Part shown: positions 52,571 to 63,612 of the stretch, one piece after another
How the letters are laid out: the number at the start of each line of letters is the position of its first letter
Position numbering within the stretch: position 1 is the first letter of the stretch
Origin: Eremomyces bilateralis CBS 781.70
Taxonomy: Eukaryota > Ascomycota > Dothideomycetes > Eremomycetales > Eremomycetaceae
Assembly: GCF_010015585.1 (NCBI RefSeq)
Contig: NW_022985068.1
Coordinates: 248,001 to 312,000 of the forward strand
DNA: 64,000 bases
Direction of reading: 5' to 3'
The notes under the pieces: model-generated
Databases searched by the model: none
The model's input: only the letters and a program-made list of their open reading frames with translations
Told to the model about the DNA's origin: nothing
Translations under genes and position numbers: made by a program

Positions 52571-53793
52571 ATGCCACCTTACGGCGCACTTCAATCCCCA
52601 TCGTTGCGCAAAATGGAACGAGGATACGGTGATCACAGCCCACGAGGCCGTGGGTTCAGGATTGGATATATCGTTGGCGATCCGTTCGCTTTGTACACGA
52701 TTTCCATCTCAGTGGTAAGTTTGTTCTCATGACACGGTGCACCTTGCGTGCGACAAAGTATCTGTTATAAAGGACGTTTGTTGACAAGTCTTCAATCAAC
52801 AGCTCGCATGGATTATCTCCCTCATCGGCTCCATTGTCGCCGTCGCCGACCGAAGCAAAGCGGATCATGAGATCCCCAACTACACCTGGTGGTCGCTGTC
52901 CTTCAACTTGGTCCTGATTATTGGCATCACAATCATGGTCGGGACGGAGACAGAAATGGATTACTCTGTCGCGGTACGTTTGACCGCTCGGTCCCAAACT
53001 TTCCGATGCAACACATACTAACGCTGTTTAGGTCGTCGGCTTCCTTGGTGCCGCTCTTGTTTTCGATACCTCCTCTATCTCCTCCCTTGTCTATTCTAGC
53101 AATGGAGCCAAAGCCGCTTCCGCTGCTGGCTTCATGGTGCTTAGTATGGTTGCAGTACGTCTCCATGTTCCCCGTAGCCTTTCACCTAGTCCCTACTACG
53201 ACCCACACCCAGACCTTCATCACTAACCTATCTCACAGGTCATCTGGATGTTCTACTTCGGCTCCCACCCGTCTGCTAGCCTCCACGCCTGGGTTGACTC
53301 CCATGCCCTCCACAAGACCCCCGTCGACCGCCCGTCCATGCGTACCTCCCGCGGCATGTCCACCGGATACAAGACGCGCCCTGAAACCTCCATCACCGCG
53401 CAACCTCCCCTGCCGCAAATGTACACCTCCGCGCAACTCAACGGCTTCGAGACCTCCTCCCCCGTCTCTGGCTACGCTGGTGGCCCGGTCGGCGCCAACT
53501 CCGACAACCGCAACAGCACGGCCGCGCGATTCGGCGGTGCGTCCGGCCTGGGCGGTGGAGTAAATGGCACGATGACCGGCCCCGACGGCAACGAGGTCAC
53601 GGCACCGACCGAGTACCCGTACCGCGCGAAGGCCATCTACAGCTACGAGGCGAACCCGGATGACGCGAACGAGATCAGCTTCAGCAAGAACGACATCCTG
53701 GAAGTCAGCGATGTGAGCGGACGATGGTGGCAGGCAAAGAAGGAGACCGGGGAGACGGGGATTGCGCCGAGTAATTACTTGATCTTATTATAG
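52571..53793 (+). CDS. sho1: SHO1 high-osmolarity sensor/adaptor (four TM plus SH3)
   Basis: Four exons (52571-52714, 52803-52973, 53032-53154, 53239-53793) give 330 residues. The start at 52571 gives the usual short basic N-tail before [19 protein letters not shown]. Four membrane segments follow, one per early exon region, the last being [20 protein letters not shown] Ser/Gly/Pro-rich linker leads to the C-terminal SH3 domain (from [20 protein letters not shown] to [11 protein letters not shown]), with the ALYDY-like core and the terminal PSNY. In the family, SHO1 sits in the plasma membrane and recruits the MAPKK through its SH3 domain in the HOG and cell-wall pathways. Intron 2 has a perfect TACTAAC branch site (53016-53022). 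Appears intact. Confidence 0.97.
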
Positions 53794-54806
53794 GGATCGA
53801 GTAATCATTCCGCTTGTTTCTTGTTTTCCGGGTTGGGTTTTTCTTGAACTGCTTGTGGGGAGGTTAAAAGAGGTGGAGGATCCACCAGGGGAAGTCAACT
53901 GGACGACACATATTTATGCCGTTGCTGAGTGTTTGGCTACGAATCCGAAGTGTCATGGACGATTTGCCGGTTTGAATTCCGCTCCCGACCGATGATCTGG
54001 ATCCCGTACCCATGATCTCAGCAGTGCTGTTTGTTGTTGATCCGGAAATACTAAGCTTCACTGGCACGACGGAACGTACATCCGGGGCGCATCTTTTCTT
54101 TCGATTCGATTTCTTTCCACACCCTCCAGGCCGGACTGGACTATTTTCGACCCGTGAGCGGCGACGTGTTCGATATCGGTCGTGCCCTTGCGGCCGCTCT
54201 TATGATACCAAAATGTGGATGTTGGGACCCCGGGGAGCAGAGTCGACGAAACAGATGTCTGTAAAAGTCGGCGGACGACACAAGCCGTCAATTCATGTGG
54301 GCGCTGCAATGTCGGTCGGTCTGTCTCTTGCTCTCTCAACCGGAGGATCCCAACCGGTGTTTCTCGTTCATTCATGTCCGGATCGGCGTTTCATGTGGGA
54401 AATCTCATGGGTCATGGGGAAACTTTATTTTCGTGTGCGAATACATCACAGCGTGCGCCGATTGCGTCGACCGCACTGTTTTTTTCTGAAATGGCGGGAG
54501 GCGATGGGCACGGATGTTGGAATCGGTGGTGTATTGAGTGAGAATGGTACTGGTATCTGCTGTTTGAGTCCCTGGATGGATGGAATGGAAGGAATGTGCA
54601 ATCGTGGCAGGGGAGTGTATGGGAGTAATCTCTGTAACCAGTAGATGGCACTGCGGTACCGTTCCAATGCATTCGAATTCAACTGTGTAATCGCTTCATT
54701 TGGTCTGGTGTGCGTGATCGACACATCTACCAGAAATTCCTTGAGCTATCGGAACGGCGAAGTCACGGCTTGCCCTCGGACAACCACTCTCATACCCCCG
54801 AGTTCC
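53794..54806. other. Convergent 3' flanks of SHO1 and dynactin p62
   Basis: 1 kb. An open frame of 210 codons (54012-54644 +) is present, but it has no domain, odd composition and no intron logic, and is treated as chance. Confidence 0.5.
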
Positions 54807-56767
54807 CTACAACCCCACGATCCTCCCCACCCCCAACACCGTCCAAAACGCCTCCTCTCTCCTCACCTTCTCCACCCGCTCCCTCTCCCCCTTTTTCCTC
54901 CTCTCCCCCAAATCCAAGCTCGCCAACCCCGTCGTCGTCTCCCCCNNNNNNNNNNNNNNNNNNNNNNNNNNNNNNNNNNNNNNNNNNNNNNNNNNNNNNN
55001 NNNNNNNNNNNNNNNNNNNNNNNNNNNNNNNNNNNNNNNNNNNNNNNNNNNNNNNNNNNNNNNNNNNNNNNNNNNNNNNNNNNNNNNNNNNNNNNNNNNN
55101 NNNNNNNNNNNNNNNNNNNNNNNNNNNNNNNNNNNNNNNNNNNNNNNNNNNNNNNNNNNNNNNNNNNNNNCTCCCCCCCCAACGCCTCATCCCAAACATC
55201 CGTGTTCGCCCCCACCTCGAACTGCGGACACAGGATCGTCACCCGCGACCCCGCGCCGTGCCGACCCCGGAGCGCGCTCGGCGCCGCGAGGTGCACGCGG
55301 ATGGAGTCGTAGAGTGGGTTGGTGAGGGTCAGGAGGTAGTGCGTTGTGGTGAGCGGGCGGAGGGCGAATGGGGAGGAGGGCGAGAGCGCGGGGAGCGCGA
55401 GCGTGGGCGAGGAGAAGGTGGTAAGCAGAGTGGATGTCGGGCGGCCGGCTGCGGACGTCCCTGGAGGCGGCATCGTCGAAGGGGAGGCCAGCGGCTTGAT
55501 CGACAGCTTCGGTAGGTTTTGTAGGGCCAGCAGCTTGATCTTCGATCGCACGCTCGTCACCTTCCCTTCCGGTTTCGCTAAGATCTGCCGGCACGCGCCG
55601 CAGCGCTTCGCGCGCTTGGTACGTAGCAGGGGGCTGATGGGGCGCAGATCGTCGACGGCGCGGGCGTGGCGGTTCGTGGCGTCGAGGCGCTGCGAGACGC
55701 TGGCGTGGGTGTCCCAGGCGGTGGTCTGCATCGCGCGGATGGTGGCATCGTCGGCAGCTTCGGCGGCGGCGTCGTAAATGAGGAGGCCTTCCTCAGGGGT
55801 GGCGGCTTCACGCATCGGGGAGGGGCCGGATTCGGGCGCGCGCGAGCGGATGGAGGAGCCGTACATGTGGAGGAGGCGGGCGATGGAGCTGGGGGAGCCG
55901 GGGCCAAGTTCGCTGGCGGATGTGGACGTGGTGCCGGGGAGGAGGGCGGCGTCGCTGGTGCTGAGTTGGTGTTTGTAGAAGGCGAGGAGGTGGTGATAGC
56001 GGTCTTGGGGGTCGGGGGTACGGGCGGAGGGGGGTTCGGGCGAAGAGGACGTGGAGGTGTCAGAGGTGGGAGAGGGGAGGTCGTCGAGGTGGTGCGTGGT
56101 AGGGGGGTCGGAGCGCTTGAGGGAGGAGGAGGGTTTGCGGTCGCGGGGCGGGCGGGGGAGGCCGCCGTTGAGGGTCTTGGCGAGTTGGCCGGTGATGTTG
56201 GAGGGCCGGGGGAAGGTGATGCCGATGTCAAGGGTGGACCAGGCGCAGTAGGGGCAGTGGAGGATGTAGGGGCCGCCGAACTTGTTGGCGGGTTTGTCGT
56301 CGGGAGGGGGGTCGGGTTGTTCGAGGGAGTTGACGGAGAGGGGGGAGGTGCAAATGGGGCAGTTGAAGCAGTTGCGGGAACATCTGTAGCGGTTAGGAGG
56401 CGGTTGATATGTGGGAGAGAAAAGACCTTGGGAGGAGAGGAGCGATGGGACGGTAGGAAGCTAACCATTACCTATGACCTTCTTGCTTGATAGTGCTGCT
56501 CGGGGCCTCGAAGAGACAGTTCGGGCAGTACCAGCAGATGACTTCTTCCGTCACGCATCGTGGGCACCGCATTTCATGACACTCTGTACAGTATAGCAAA
56601 TGCTCAATCGGATACAGCGAGAAATTGGATCGCCGCGAGCGCGGGTCGAAGGTTCGTTCATCTTCGTCCTGGGCGGATTGTGGCTCTTGTGAGACACGCT
56701 TTTCTTGGGTGGACGTGTTGTCGGCGCAGGAACACGCGTAGTACGTGTACGGGAAGGAGACGGACAT
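54807..56767 (-). CDS. Dynactin p62 subunit (DCTN4/RO-2-like), interrupted by a gap
   Basis: Exon 1 56767-56472 and exon 2 from 56383 (intron 88 bp). The N-terminal zinc-binding part is clear: EHLLYCTECHEMRCPRCV, EEVICWYCPNCLFEAPSS, then CSRNCFNCPICTSPLSVNS and YILHCPYCAWSTLDIG, the p62 cysteine array. Middle and C-terminal parts (RPISPLLRTKRAKRCGACRQIL) also fit. p62 caps the pointed end of dynactin's Arp1 filament. A 225-N gap (54946-55170) removes about 75 codons. After it, the frame the declared gap length implies (stop 54790) is a Gly/Glu-rich run, whereas the neighbouring frame (stop 54807) reads RREEAFWTVLGVGRIVG, which looks more like a folded C-terminus. I prefer the latter. Divergent from NDUFAF5. 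Confidence 0.84.
54946..55170. other. Assembly gap (225 N) inside the p62 gene
   Basis: Run of N within the C-terminal coding part. Low-complexity C/T-rich sequence flanks it on both sides, a likely reason for the assembly break. Confidence 0.95.
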
Positions 56768-57056
56768 GTTTAATCAGGTATGGAGAGATTGAGGAAGAGG
56801 GGGGAAAGAGTAGCTGGTAAGTGATAAATGATAGTAAGGGCGAGATGAGACCTGATGGAGCTCTCCACGCCAAGAGATATAGGGCTGGACGACATTCAAT
56901 GGAGCTGGACAATATCATCAGGACTTCGGCGAATCGTCCGGTATTAATGATTGTTCATTGCCCATTATACCTTTCATGTACAATTGCAATATAATGCCTC
57001 AATCATGAACCGGTAACTCCGTAACACATCAAATCTTCCATATAAAAAGTGTCACT
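56768..57056. promoter_or_regulatory. Short bidirectional promoter between p62 and NDUFAF5 genes
   Basis: Only 289 bp separate the two divergent start codons, so both promoters must lie here. The right half is AT-rich with ATATAAAAAG (near 57041) just before the NDUFAF5 ATG, resembling a TATA element. No other element is identified. Confidence 0.6.
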
Positions 57057-58175
57057 ATGATCAGGAAACCACCCCTCTTCCGCCTTCGACCTGCGGCTCT
57101 CCATGTGAGAGGATATGCCGTCCAAACCCCAGGGGCACCGACTCTCCAGGTCTTCGATCGACACACGAAATGGCAGCAAAAGGAGCGAGCAGCACAGGAC
57201 GTGGAAACGAGTCGGAAGGTCGACTACCTGAGAGATGAGGTTGCATTTCGTCTATGTGAGCGATTGCTGGTGAGTATATACGATTCTGAAGCTATGAGGA
57301 ACATCGGCTTATATTCCCTTCAGGATATCAACCGTAACTACGATAAAGTCCTCGATCTTGGAGCCAACGCCTGCCACATCGCCAAGGCCCTCACCCGTCC
57401 AAACCCCGATGCCGATTCACTCCGCCCCGTCTCCGAGCCGATCGCAGCGCGAATCAAACATCTCGTCGCAGCCGAATCATCAGCGTCGATGCTCTACCGG
57501 GACGACTCCCTCCCGTTCAACTCCGAAATCTCTATCACCCGCGACGTGCTCCAGGACGAAGAATCCCTCCCGTATCCCGCGAACACCTTCGACGCCGTGC
57601 TCAGCGCATCTAGCCTCCACTGGATCAACGACCTCCCCAGCGTCCTCACGCAAATCAACCACGTCCTGAAACCGGACGCCCCGTTCCTCGGCGTCATGTT
57701 CGGCGGCGACACGCTCTTCGAGCTGCGCACGTCGCTCCAGCTCGCCTCGCTGGACCGCCTGGGCGGCATCAGCACGCACACCTCCCCACTCGCGGACGTC
57801 CGCGACATCGGCGGGCTGCTGCAGCGCGCCGGGTTCCGGCTCCTAACCGTGGACGTGGATGATCTAGTCGTTGACTTTCCGGACGTGTACGCGCTCATGG
57901 AAGAGCTGCAGGCGATGGGCGAGCAGAACGCGGTGCGGATGCGGAGTGGGGGGCCACTGAGCCGGGACGTGCTGTTGGCGGCAGACGGGATTTATAAGGA
58001 GATGCATGGGAATGAAGACGGGAGTATCCCGGCGACGTTTCGGTTGATTTATATGATTGGGTGGAAGGAGGGGGAGGGGCAGCAGCGGCCGTTGGAGAGA
58101 GGGAGTGGGATGGTGAGTATTAAGGATGTGTTGGAGGGGAAGACAGCGGCGCCGAAGGGTGGGGAGCGGAAGTAG
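57057..58175 (+). CDS. NDUFAF5-like mitochondrial complex I assembly factor (SAM-fold)
   Basis: Two exons (57057-57269, 57324-58175) give 354 residues. The N-terminus (MIRKPPLFRLRPAALHVRGYA) is a basic, amphipathic mitochondrial presequence. VFDRHTKWQQKERAAQ and DYLRDEVAFRLCERLLDI are the family's opening. The SAM-binding fold follows, with VLDLGANACHIAKAL, LPYPANTFDAVLSASSLHWINDLP and FLGVMFGGDTLFELRTSL. NDUFAF5 hydroxylates an arginine of a complex I subunit during assembly in the matrix. The 54-bp intron (GTGAGT...TTCAG) is a multiple of three and lacks a stop, so its retention would add 18 residues. The family alignment favours splicing. Complex I presence in this fungus is implied. Confidence 0.9.
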   Translation: MIRKPPLFRLRPAALHVRGYAVQTPGAPTLQVFDRHTKWQQKERAAQDVETSRKVDYLRDEVAFRLCERLLVSIYDSEAMRNIGLYSLQDINRNYDKVLDLGANACHIAKALTRPNPDADSLRPVSEPIAARIKHLVAAESSASMLYRDDSLPFNSEISITRDVLQDEESLPYPANTFDAVLSASSLHWINDLPSVLTQINHVLKPDAPFLGVMFGGDTLFELRTSLQLASLDRLGGISTHTSPLADVRDIGGLLQRAGFRLLTVDVDDLVVDFPDVYALMEELQAMGEQNAVRMRSGGPLSRDVLLAADGIYKEMHGNEDGSIPATFRLIYMIGWKEGEGQQRPLERGSGMVSIKDVLEGKTAAPKGGERK

Positions 58176-58693
58176 TGAGAGCAATGGTTTGCTAAAGTCG
58201 AATGGTTCAAGAAGGAAGGCTTCTTTCATGATCTGGATGAGGGGTAGGAGGTTGACAAAGGAGTCCGCATGATCGGAACTTTGTTAACAGAGATCAGTAT
58301 CTATCCGACGGGAGAGGATGCGGCCTACGAAGCCATCTCTCGCACAGATCAAACAGTCTGGAAGACGAGGCAGGAAGGCATTAGAATCATTGCAGATCGG
58401 CGTCCAAAAAGAGCCTGGAAGTATGGCCCGTATTAGGACTAAAGAGAAGCTGTGGAAAAGAGATGAGTGAATCAAAGGCACCTAAAGGTATGGCCTTTGC
58501 TGGTTCAAATCATTCACTCCTCCACAGTCGTGAATTAATCCATCTGGACTGACTGCGTGGAGATCTCGTCTCATCTTCCATGTAGACAAACAATCAACAA
58601 CAACATTCCCCCTATCTTCAACTTTTCCTACAACACATCTTCAACCCACACTTCCTGTCTTATTTTCGAACATCATCTACACGAGAAGTCGAA
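58176..58693. other. Intergenic
   Basis: 0.5 kb. Promoter-like CT/CA-rich leader from 58560 to 58690 before the LysM gene. No other feature. Confidence 0.5.
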
Positions 58694-59364
58694 ATGAAGC
58701 TCAATTTCATCCTGCGATTCTCCATCATGGCCATCAGGGCCCTCGCCCGCCTCCACGCCCCTCTAAGTCCCACCGGCTTCACCCCCTGGTTCCGGCTGAA
58801 CGTCTCTCAACCCACCAGCACCTCTACCCCATCGTTTCCCCCCTCTCCAACCCAACCCGGGACGGCGTTATTCTGTACGTACCAGCACCATATACCCTTC
58901 AGCTTCGACATCATCTCTAACCACATCCTAGGCTTTACCTACTACCGTGTCCAAACCGGCGACACGTGCGCTCTGATTGCCGCGAAGATGAACCATACCT
59001 TTACACTAGAGGAGTTCTACCGATTGAATCCGTAAGTAGACTGAGTGGCCTCCACGATGGAGCACGGAAAGGCTAATGCTGGAATTTTAGGACCGTGGGG
59101 TCGAATTGCGAGAGTCTTTGGCTTGGGTACTGGGTTTGCGTGAATGGGATCACCATGAAGGGGTTGGTTGCGTCGGCCGTGGACTCGACGATGACTCCGA
59201 AAGCGAGGGGATCGTTTACTAGATCTTCGCGCTTTGTCCCTACTGGCCATGTCTCGAGTGCTCAGCCGCGGGGGACTGCGGTCTCATTCGCGCCGCTTCG
59301 TTCGACGACAGAGACTGAGTTTGAGACGAGGACGACGACGCTTGTTACGGTTATTGTAGTCTGA
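58694..59364 (+). CDS. LysM-domain protein, probably secreted
   Basis: Three exons (58694-58874, 58932-59031, 59091-59364; introns 57 and 59 bp) give 184 residues. One LysM module is evident across exons 2 and 3: YYRVQTGDTCALIAAKMN, FTLEEFYRLNPTVGSNC and LGYWVCV, with the paired cysteines of fungal LysM proteins. LysM binds chitin or related N-acetylglucosamine polymers; secreted fungal LysM proteins can shield hyphae from plant chitin receptors. The N-terminus MKLNFILRFSIMAIRALARL has a weak hydrophobic core, so the signal peptide is plausible but not certain. The C-tail after the module is Ser/Thr-rich and ends in TLVTVIVV. A single module fits small effectors, but the role is inferred. Confidence 0.82.
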
Positions 59365-60131
59365 GCGTCGACTGCTGGGCTTGGATGATGAGAGTTCATG
59401 TAATTCAGCTGGTTTGGGACTAAAAGCTTGGGGGGTCGTGAACAGAATGAGACGAGGCAGATACATGTACATTAACCATTACCGGATTGTATCAATATGA
59501 AGTTGTACTTTTGACGGACAAGAAGAGGACTGGAATACCGCTTTCGAACGCTTATGGCAACGAACCGAGTAGTCCTAGACTTCGCAACCAGCCTTGATTG
59601 CACATCGTGCGTTACTATCATACCTATTGCACCAGTTGGGACTATATGCCGAATAGTATGTATCGTGCAGAAGGCAGGTCCTATCCCCTCTCTATTTCCT
59701 GGGCATTGGGAGAAGTAGAAGAATAAAATGCCCGTATCTGGAAAGAATATCCGCTGGAAAAATATCCCCATGATGATAGGAATAAGATCTGAATATTAGA
59801 TGTAAAAGGGGCGTTAATTACCGCATCAGGTAATGTGGACCGATCCTCACCCGATCCCGACAGGAAATCCCGCGGTCCGCTTCCGTTCCGCTTCGCTGAA
59901 TTCTGACATCCTGACCTCGAATTTATCGATTGTGGATTTGTGGTAAGCTTTCCTGAACCGCACCAGAACAAACATTGCGGCACCCCGGGCTCGGTCGGAC
60001 CGTCATCAAAGCATCAATCTGACTTCAACTTTCGTCATCCTCTATCCTCCCTTCATCCCAATCCCTCCACGGTCATTCAGGAGTCTTCCTATCACCACTG
60101 CGAGATCGCTGCCTCATAAATTCCGTGCACA
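59365..60131. other. Intergenic / promoter of the cytochrome b5 reductase gene
   Basis: 0.77 kb with no supported gene. The last 130 bp are C/T-rich leader-like sequence before the ATG at 60132. Confidence 0.5.
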
Positions 60132-61284
60132 ATGTCTGGTCCGCTCCCTAGCAACGTCCTCGCGACGCAGTACGTCCAGGGCGTGTATATCCCCTCCGCG
60201 CTCCTCATCGTTGGAACCGCCATTATGAAGAAGGAATGGGTGCCGTACGCAGTGGCCCTCGCCGTTGTTCTAGGCGGATGGAAGGTCTTCTCCAACAGTA
60301 AGAGTTACTTCCACATGTGAAAACCTACGAGACGAAAAATGCTGATGCGATTGGTGGCAGGGCAACGAAAAGTGCTGAAGCCCGCCGAGTTCCAGCGGTT
60401 CTCGCTAAAGGAAAAGACGATATTGTCGCATAACACCGCGATGTATGCTCCCCCTCAAATATCTTCCCGAGCAGTTCATTAACCATCCATAGCTACCGCT
60501 TCTCCCTCCCCAACCCCTCCGACATCCTCGGCCTCCCCATAGGCCAACACATCTCCCTCAACGCCACCATCGACGGCAAAGCCGTTACCCGCTCCTACAC
60601 CCCGATCTCCAGCGACTGGCAACCCGGCCACTTCGACCTGCTGATCAAATCCTACCCGACCGGCAACATCTCGAAGCACGTCGCAGGGCTCCGTATCGGC
60701 GATACCATGTCCGTACGCGGCCCCAAGGGCGCCATGGTCTACACGCCGAACATGGTGCGCGAGTTCGGTATGATCGCCGGCGGCACGGGGATCACGCCGA
60801 TGTTGCAGATTATCCGGGCGATCATTCGCGGGCGGCCGGCGAACGGGGGGGAGGATCGGACGAAGGTGAGCTTGGTGTTTGCGAATGTGAATCCGGAGGA
60901 TATTCTGCTGAAGGAGGATTTGGATGCGTTGGTGGCGGAGGATGAGGGGTTTAAGGTGTATTATGTGTTGAATAATCCGCCGGAGGGATGGAATGGGGGA
61001 GTTGGGTTCGTTACGCCGGAGATGATCAAGGTGAGTTTCAGTTCCTTATGCCCGACTCGCTAGAGTATATTGGCGGCCTATTTCCTACGGAAGATGTTGC
61101 TAGTTGGATTGCATTCGCTGACATTGTAAATCAGGCTCGCCTTCCTGCCCCTGCCCCGGACGTCAAGGTCCTCGTCTGCGGACCTCCTCCTATGGTTTCC
61201 GCCATGAAGAAGGCCACCGAGAGTCTGGGCTACCAGAAAGCCAAGCCCGTGAGCCGTCTGGAAGATCAGGTCTTCTGCTTCTGA
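60132..61284 (+). CDS. cbr1: NADH-cytochrome b5 reductase (microsomal, Cbr1-like)
   Basis: Four exons (60132-60297, 60361-60442, 60493-61030, 61135-61284) give 311 residues. An N-terminal membrane anchor (about residues 17-53, including [18 protein letters not shown]) is followed by the flavin domain: IGQHISL, the FAD-binding RSYTPISS, and [20 protein letters not shown]. The NADH domain shows [17 protein letters not shown] and VLVCGPPPM; the chain ends DQVFCF. It passes electrons from NADH to cytochrome b5 for sterol and fatty-acid desaturation at the ER or outer mitochondrial membrane. Length and domains are those of fungal Cbr1; a Mcr1-type paralogue is less likely because of the anchor type. 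The last intron (104 bp) sits just before [16 protein letters not shown]. Confidence 0.92.
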
Positions 61285-63612
61285 TCGGCGGCGTTAAATA
61301 CAATAGACCATTCCTCCGGTCATACATGTACAGCGGTGGAAATTTAAGCGCACAGATCCGGAAATTGCATTGGCATGGTGGGAGATATGCTCTAATGACA
61401 TAGAGATTCTAAGCGTTGGGGTGTCATACACGATAAACGAGGGTATTCCTTCAAAATTCCCTGGATTCAGTCTAGAAGTCGTGCTTCGCAGCGAAGTTTT
61501 AGACGCCAATTTACGAAGTTCTAGATGTGGGATATGGCATCGATGAGTTGGACGTACGTTTTGGGCTTCATTGTTTCAGAGTCTCCATGCATGTCTCCAT
61601 GCCCATAAACTGGGTTGGGCATTCAGTCTTATTCGAGGTGTATGTGCCAATTTCCTTGTTGTCCGGAAACGTTGCGTATCATACTGGATTGACAACGTCC
61701 GCAAAAGGTCATGGTGTAAAACACATGCCTCCAATCCTAATGGTCAACATACTCCTAGGGTTTAGTTCGAAACGGAACAGTAGGCAGAGGGACAGTACTA
61801 TAGTATGTCTCCACTAACATTGGTTTCTGCGAGTGTTGAGGGCCCCTGCTCCACGGAGATATCGACAATGTATCTCGCGAAATCTCTCGCAGCATTCGAT
61901 GGCGAAACAAGCCAATACCTTGCACGCTACGGAGGCGTTTAAAGTAGTCGTCCTCGATACCGGTATTGTGCACTCTGCTTGCCTAATCGTTTGTTCTCGG
62001 TCTCGCCACAATGGCCATTGTTTGCTAATGCCAAAACCCACAGTCCGGTAATCCGGACATTTTCACCTGCGGTATCACTCACCCGTGCATATCGATTCTT
62101 TTCCACGTGTACTGGAATCCTGAGCCTCGGTTTCTTGGGAGTGACAGCAAACACCCCACCAGTGCATTGGAGTCGCCGAGTAGTCGATCCGGGATCGAAA
62201 GCTAGGAATAGAACATTTCTGCCGGCGAGAATTCTTGCAGGAGCAGCTGCCCAAGCGTCCAATCCTGTAAACGACCAGCACGGAGAAGAATGACGATCAT
62301 CGCATCAGCATTTCATAATTACCCAGGAAGATCGACAACATCGGGCACGATTGACGAGATCTAAGGCCCCAACTACCAATAGGCAACAGTCCAAGAGAAT
62401 GAGTAAAGGGGAAATCGCCACTTAAAAGGAATATCGACAACTGAAGTAAGTACTTGGGTTTGGTAATATAAGAACGCCACGCTCGAAAAACATAACCAGA
62501 CATTATCAATTGATGACTGGGTGGTGGCAAGGGAGCGCCCTGTGGGATTAGCGCACTCTCCAGTATATCAGGGCTGGGTAGATACGCGAACTGCCAACTA
62601 CCTGGGATAAAGCATAAAAATACGCTGATCGGGCATTGATTCTGTCCGAGTTCATGCCGATGCTTGCCCAAGCCTTGCCTGTTGGTCTGGTTGCTTGGCT
62701 CGAGGAGATGTTTCTGCCCATTGCAGGTGAATACAGTGTACATGCAACGTGGAATAAGTAATTCAGACCGAAACGCCGGATTTATACGATGATTAATTCC
62801 CTGGGCATCGACACCGGTTAAACACACAACGACGTGGTGGCGTTTATAAAGTCTCGGCCGGTCAAAGAGTCCAGCTTCGCCGTGGCGGGCCGTTTTCCAT
62901 GTCATCATCCGATTCTTCCCCAATTCTCCCCCACCCGCCGGTCAAGGAACTCAACTCTCTTCAAAACCTTTCCACCAGTCCACCACATAGTTATCCGACC
63001 TTGCATGAAAAAAGCATCGAGTTTCCATTCCTAGACAGCCTCATCCTTCCAATCTCCATCTTCGCTGCATTTTATCACAATATTTGGTACACCTTTCCGC
63101 TACACCCTCCCACCAGGTCCCTTCTCATTCGTCCCTTCGGTTCGCCCCTCTGCAAGGCTCTATTAGATCTTGGCCAACTTGGATTGACCCTGAGTTTGGT
63201 CCCTTACCTGCTCGCTATCGTCGTCATAGCCGGACATCAAACAGCACACTCGTGGTTGCAATTCGGGGTCTACTCCACTCACCGGGAGGCTCTGTTGACC
63301 AGTTGGCAGTTGACCGACCGACCTCATCGCAACCCTCCATTGTGGGATTGTGCACCCTCTCGACAGGTATGTATAGGCCGATATATCCCCTTCGTCGACC
63401 ATCTCCCCTCCCTCAGAATCTGCAGCTCAACCCCTCATGACATACCTACCACTTGGAGACGTCGTTCAACTGACGCATCCACCATGACTACCAGCGTGGT
63501 ACTACACGCCCGAGAGGGACTTTTTGGATATCCAGGCGGGAGGAATATATTCACTCCTGGCTGGGAGTTACCACCCCACACTTCCTGTCCGACGGTAAAG
63601 GGAACGCTCACA
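61285..63612. other. Long intergenic region
   Basis: 2.3 kb. The largest frame (62297-62923 -, 208 codons) has no recognisable domain or coding composition. From about 63030 the plus strand is C/T-rich, probably the promoter and leader of the gene that starts at 63613. Confidence 0.45.

Noticed and set aside
54012-54644. Open frame of 210 codons (+) between SHO1 and p62
   Set aside because: No domain, poor coding composition, and it lies in the convergent 3' flanks; likely chance.
58470-58530. Possible tRNA B-box-like phrase (TGGTTCAAATC)
   Set aside because: No matching A-box or cloverleaf could be drawn around it.
62297-62923. Open frame of 208 codons (-)
   Set aside because: No recognisable motif, no promoter-like leader, composition not coding-like.
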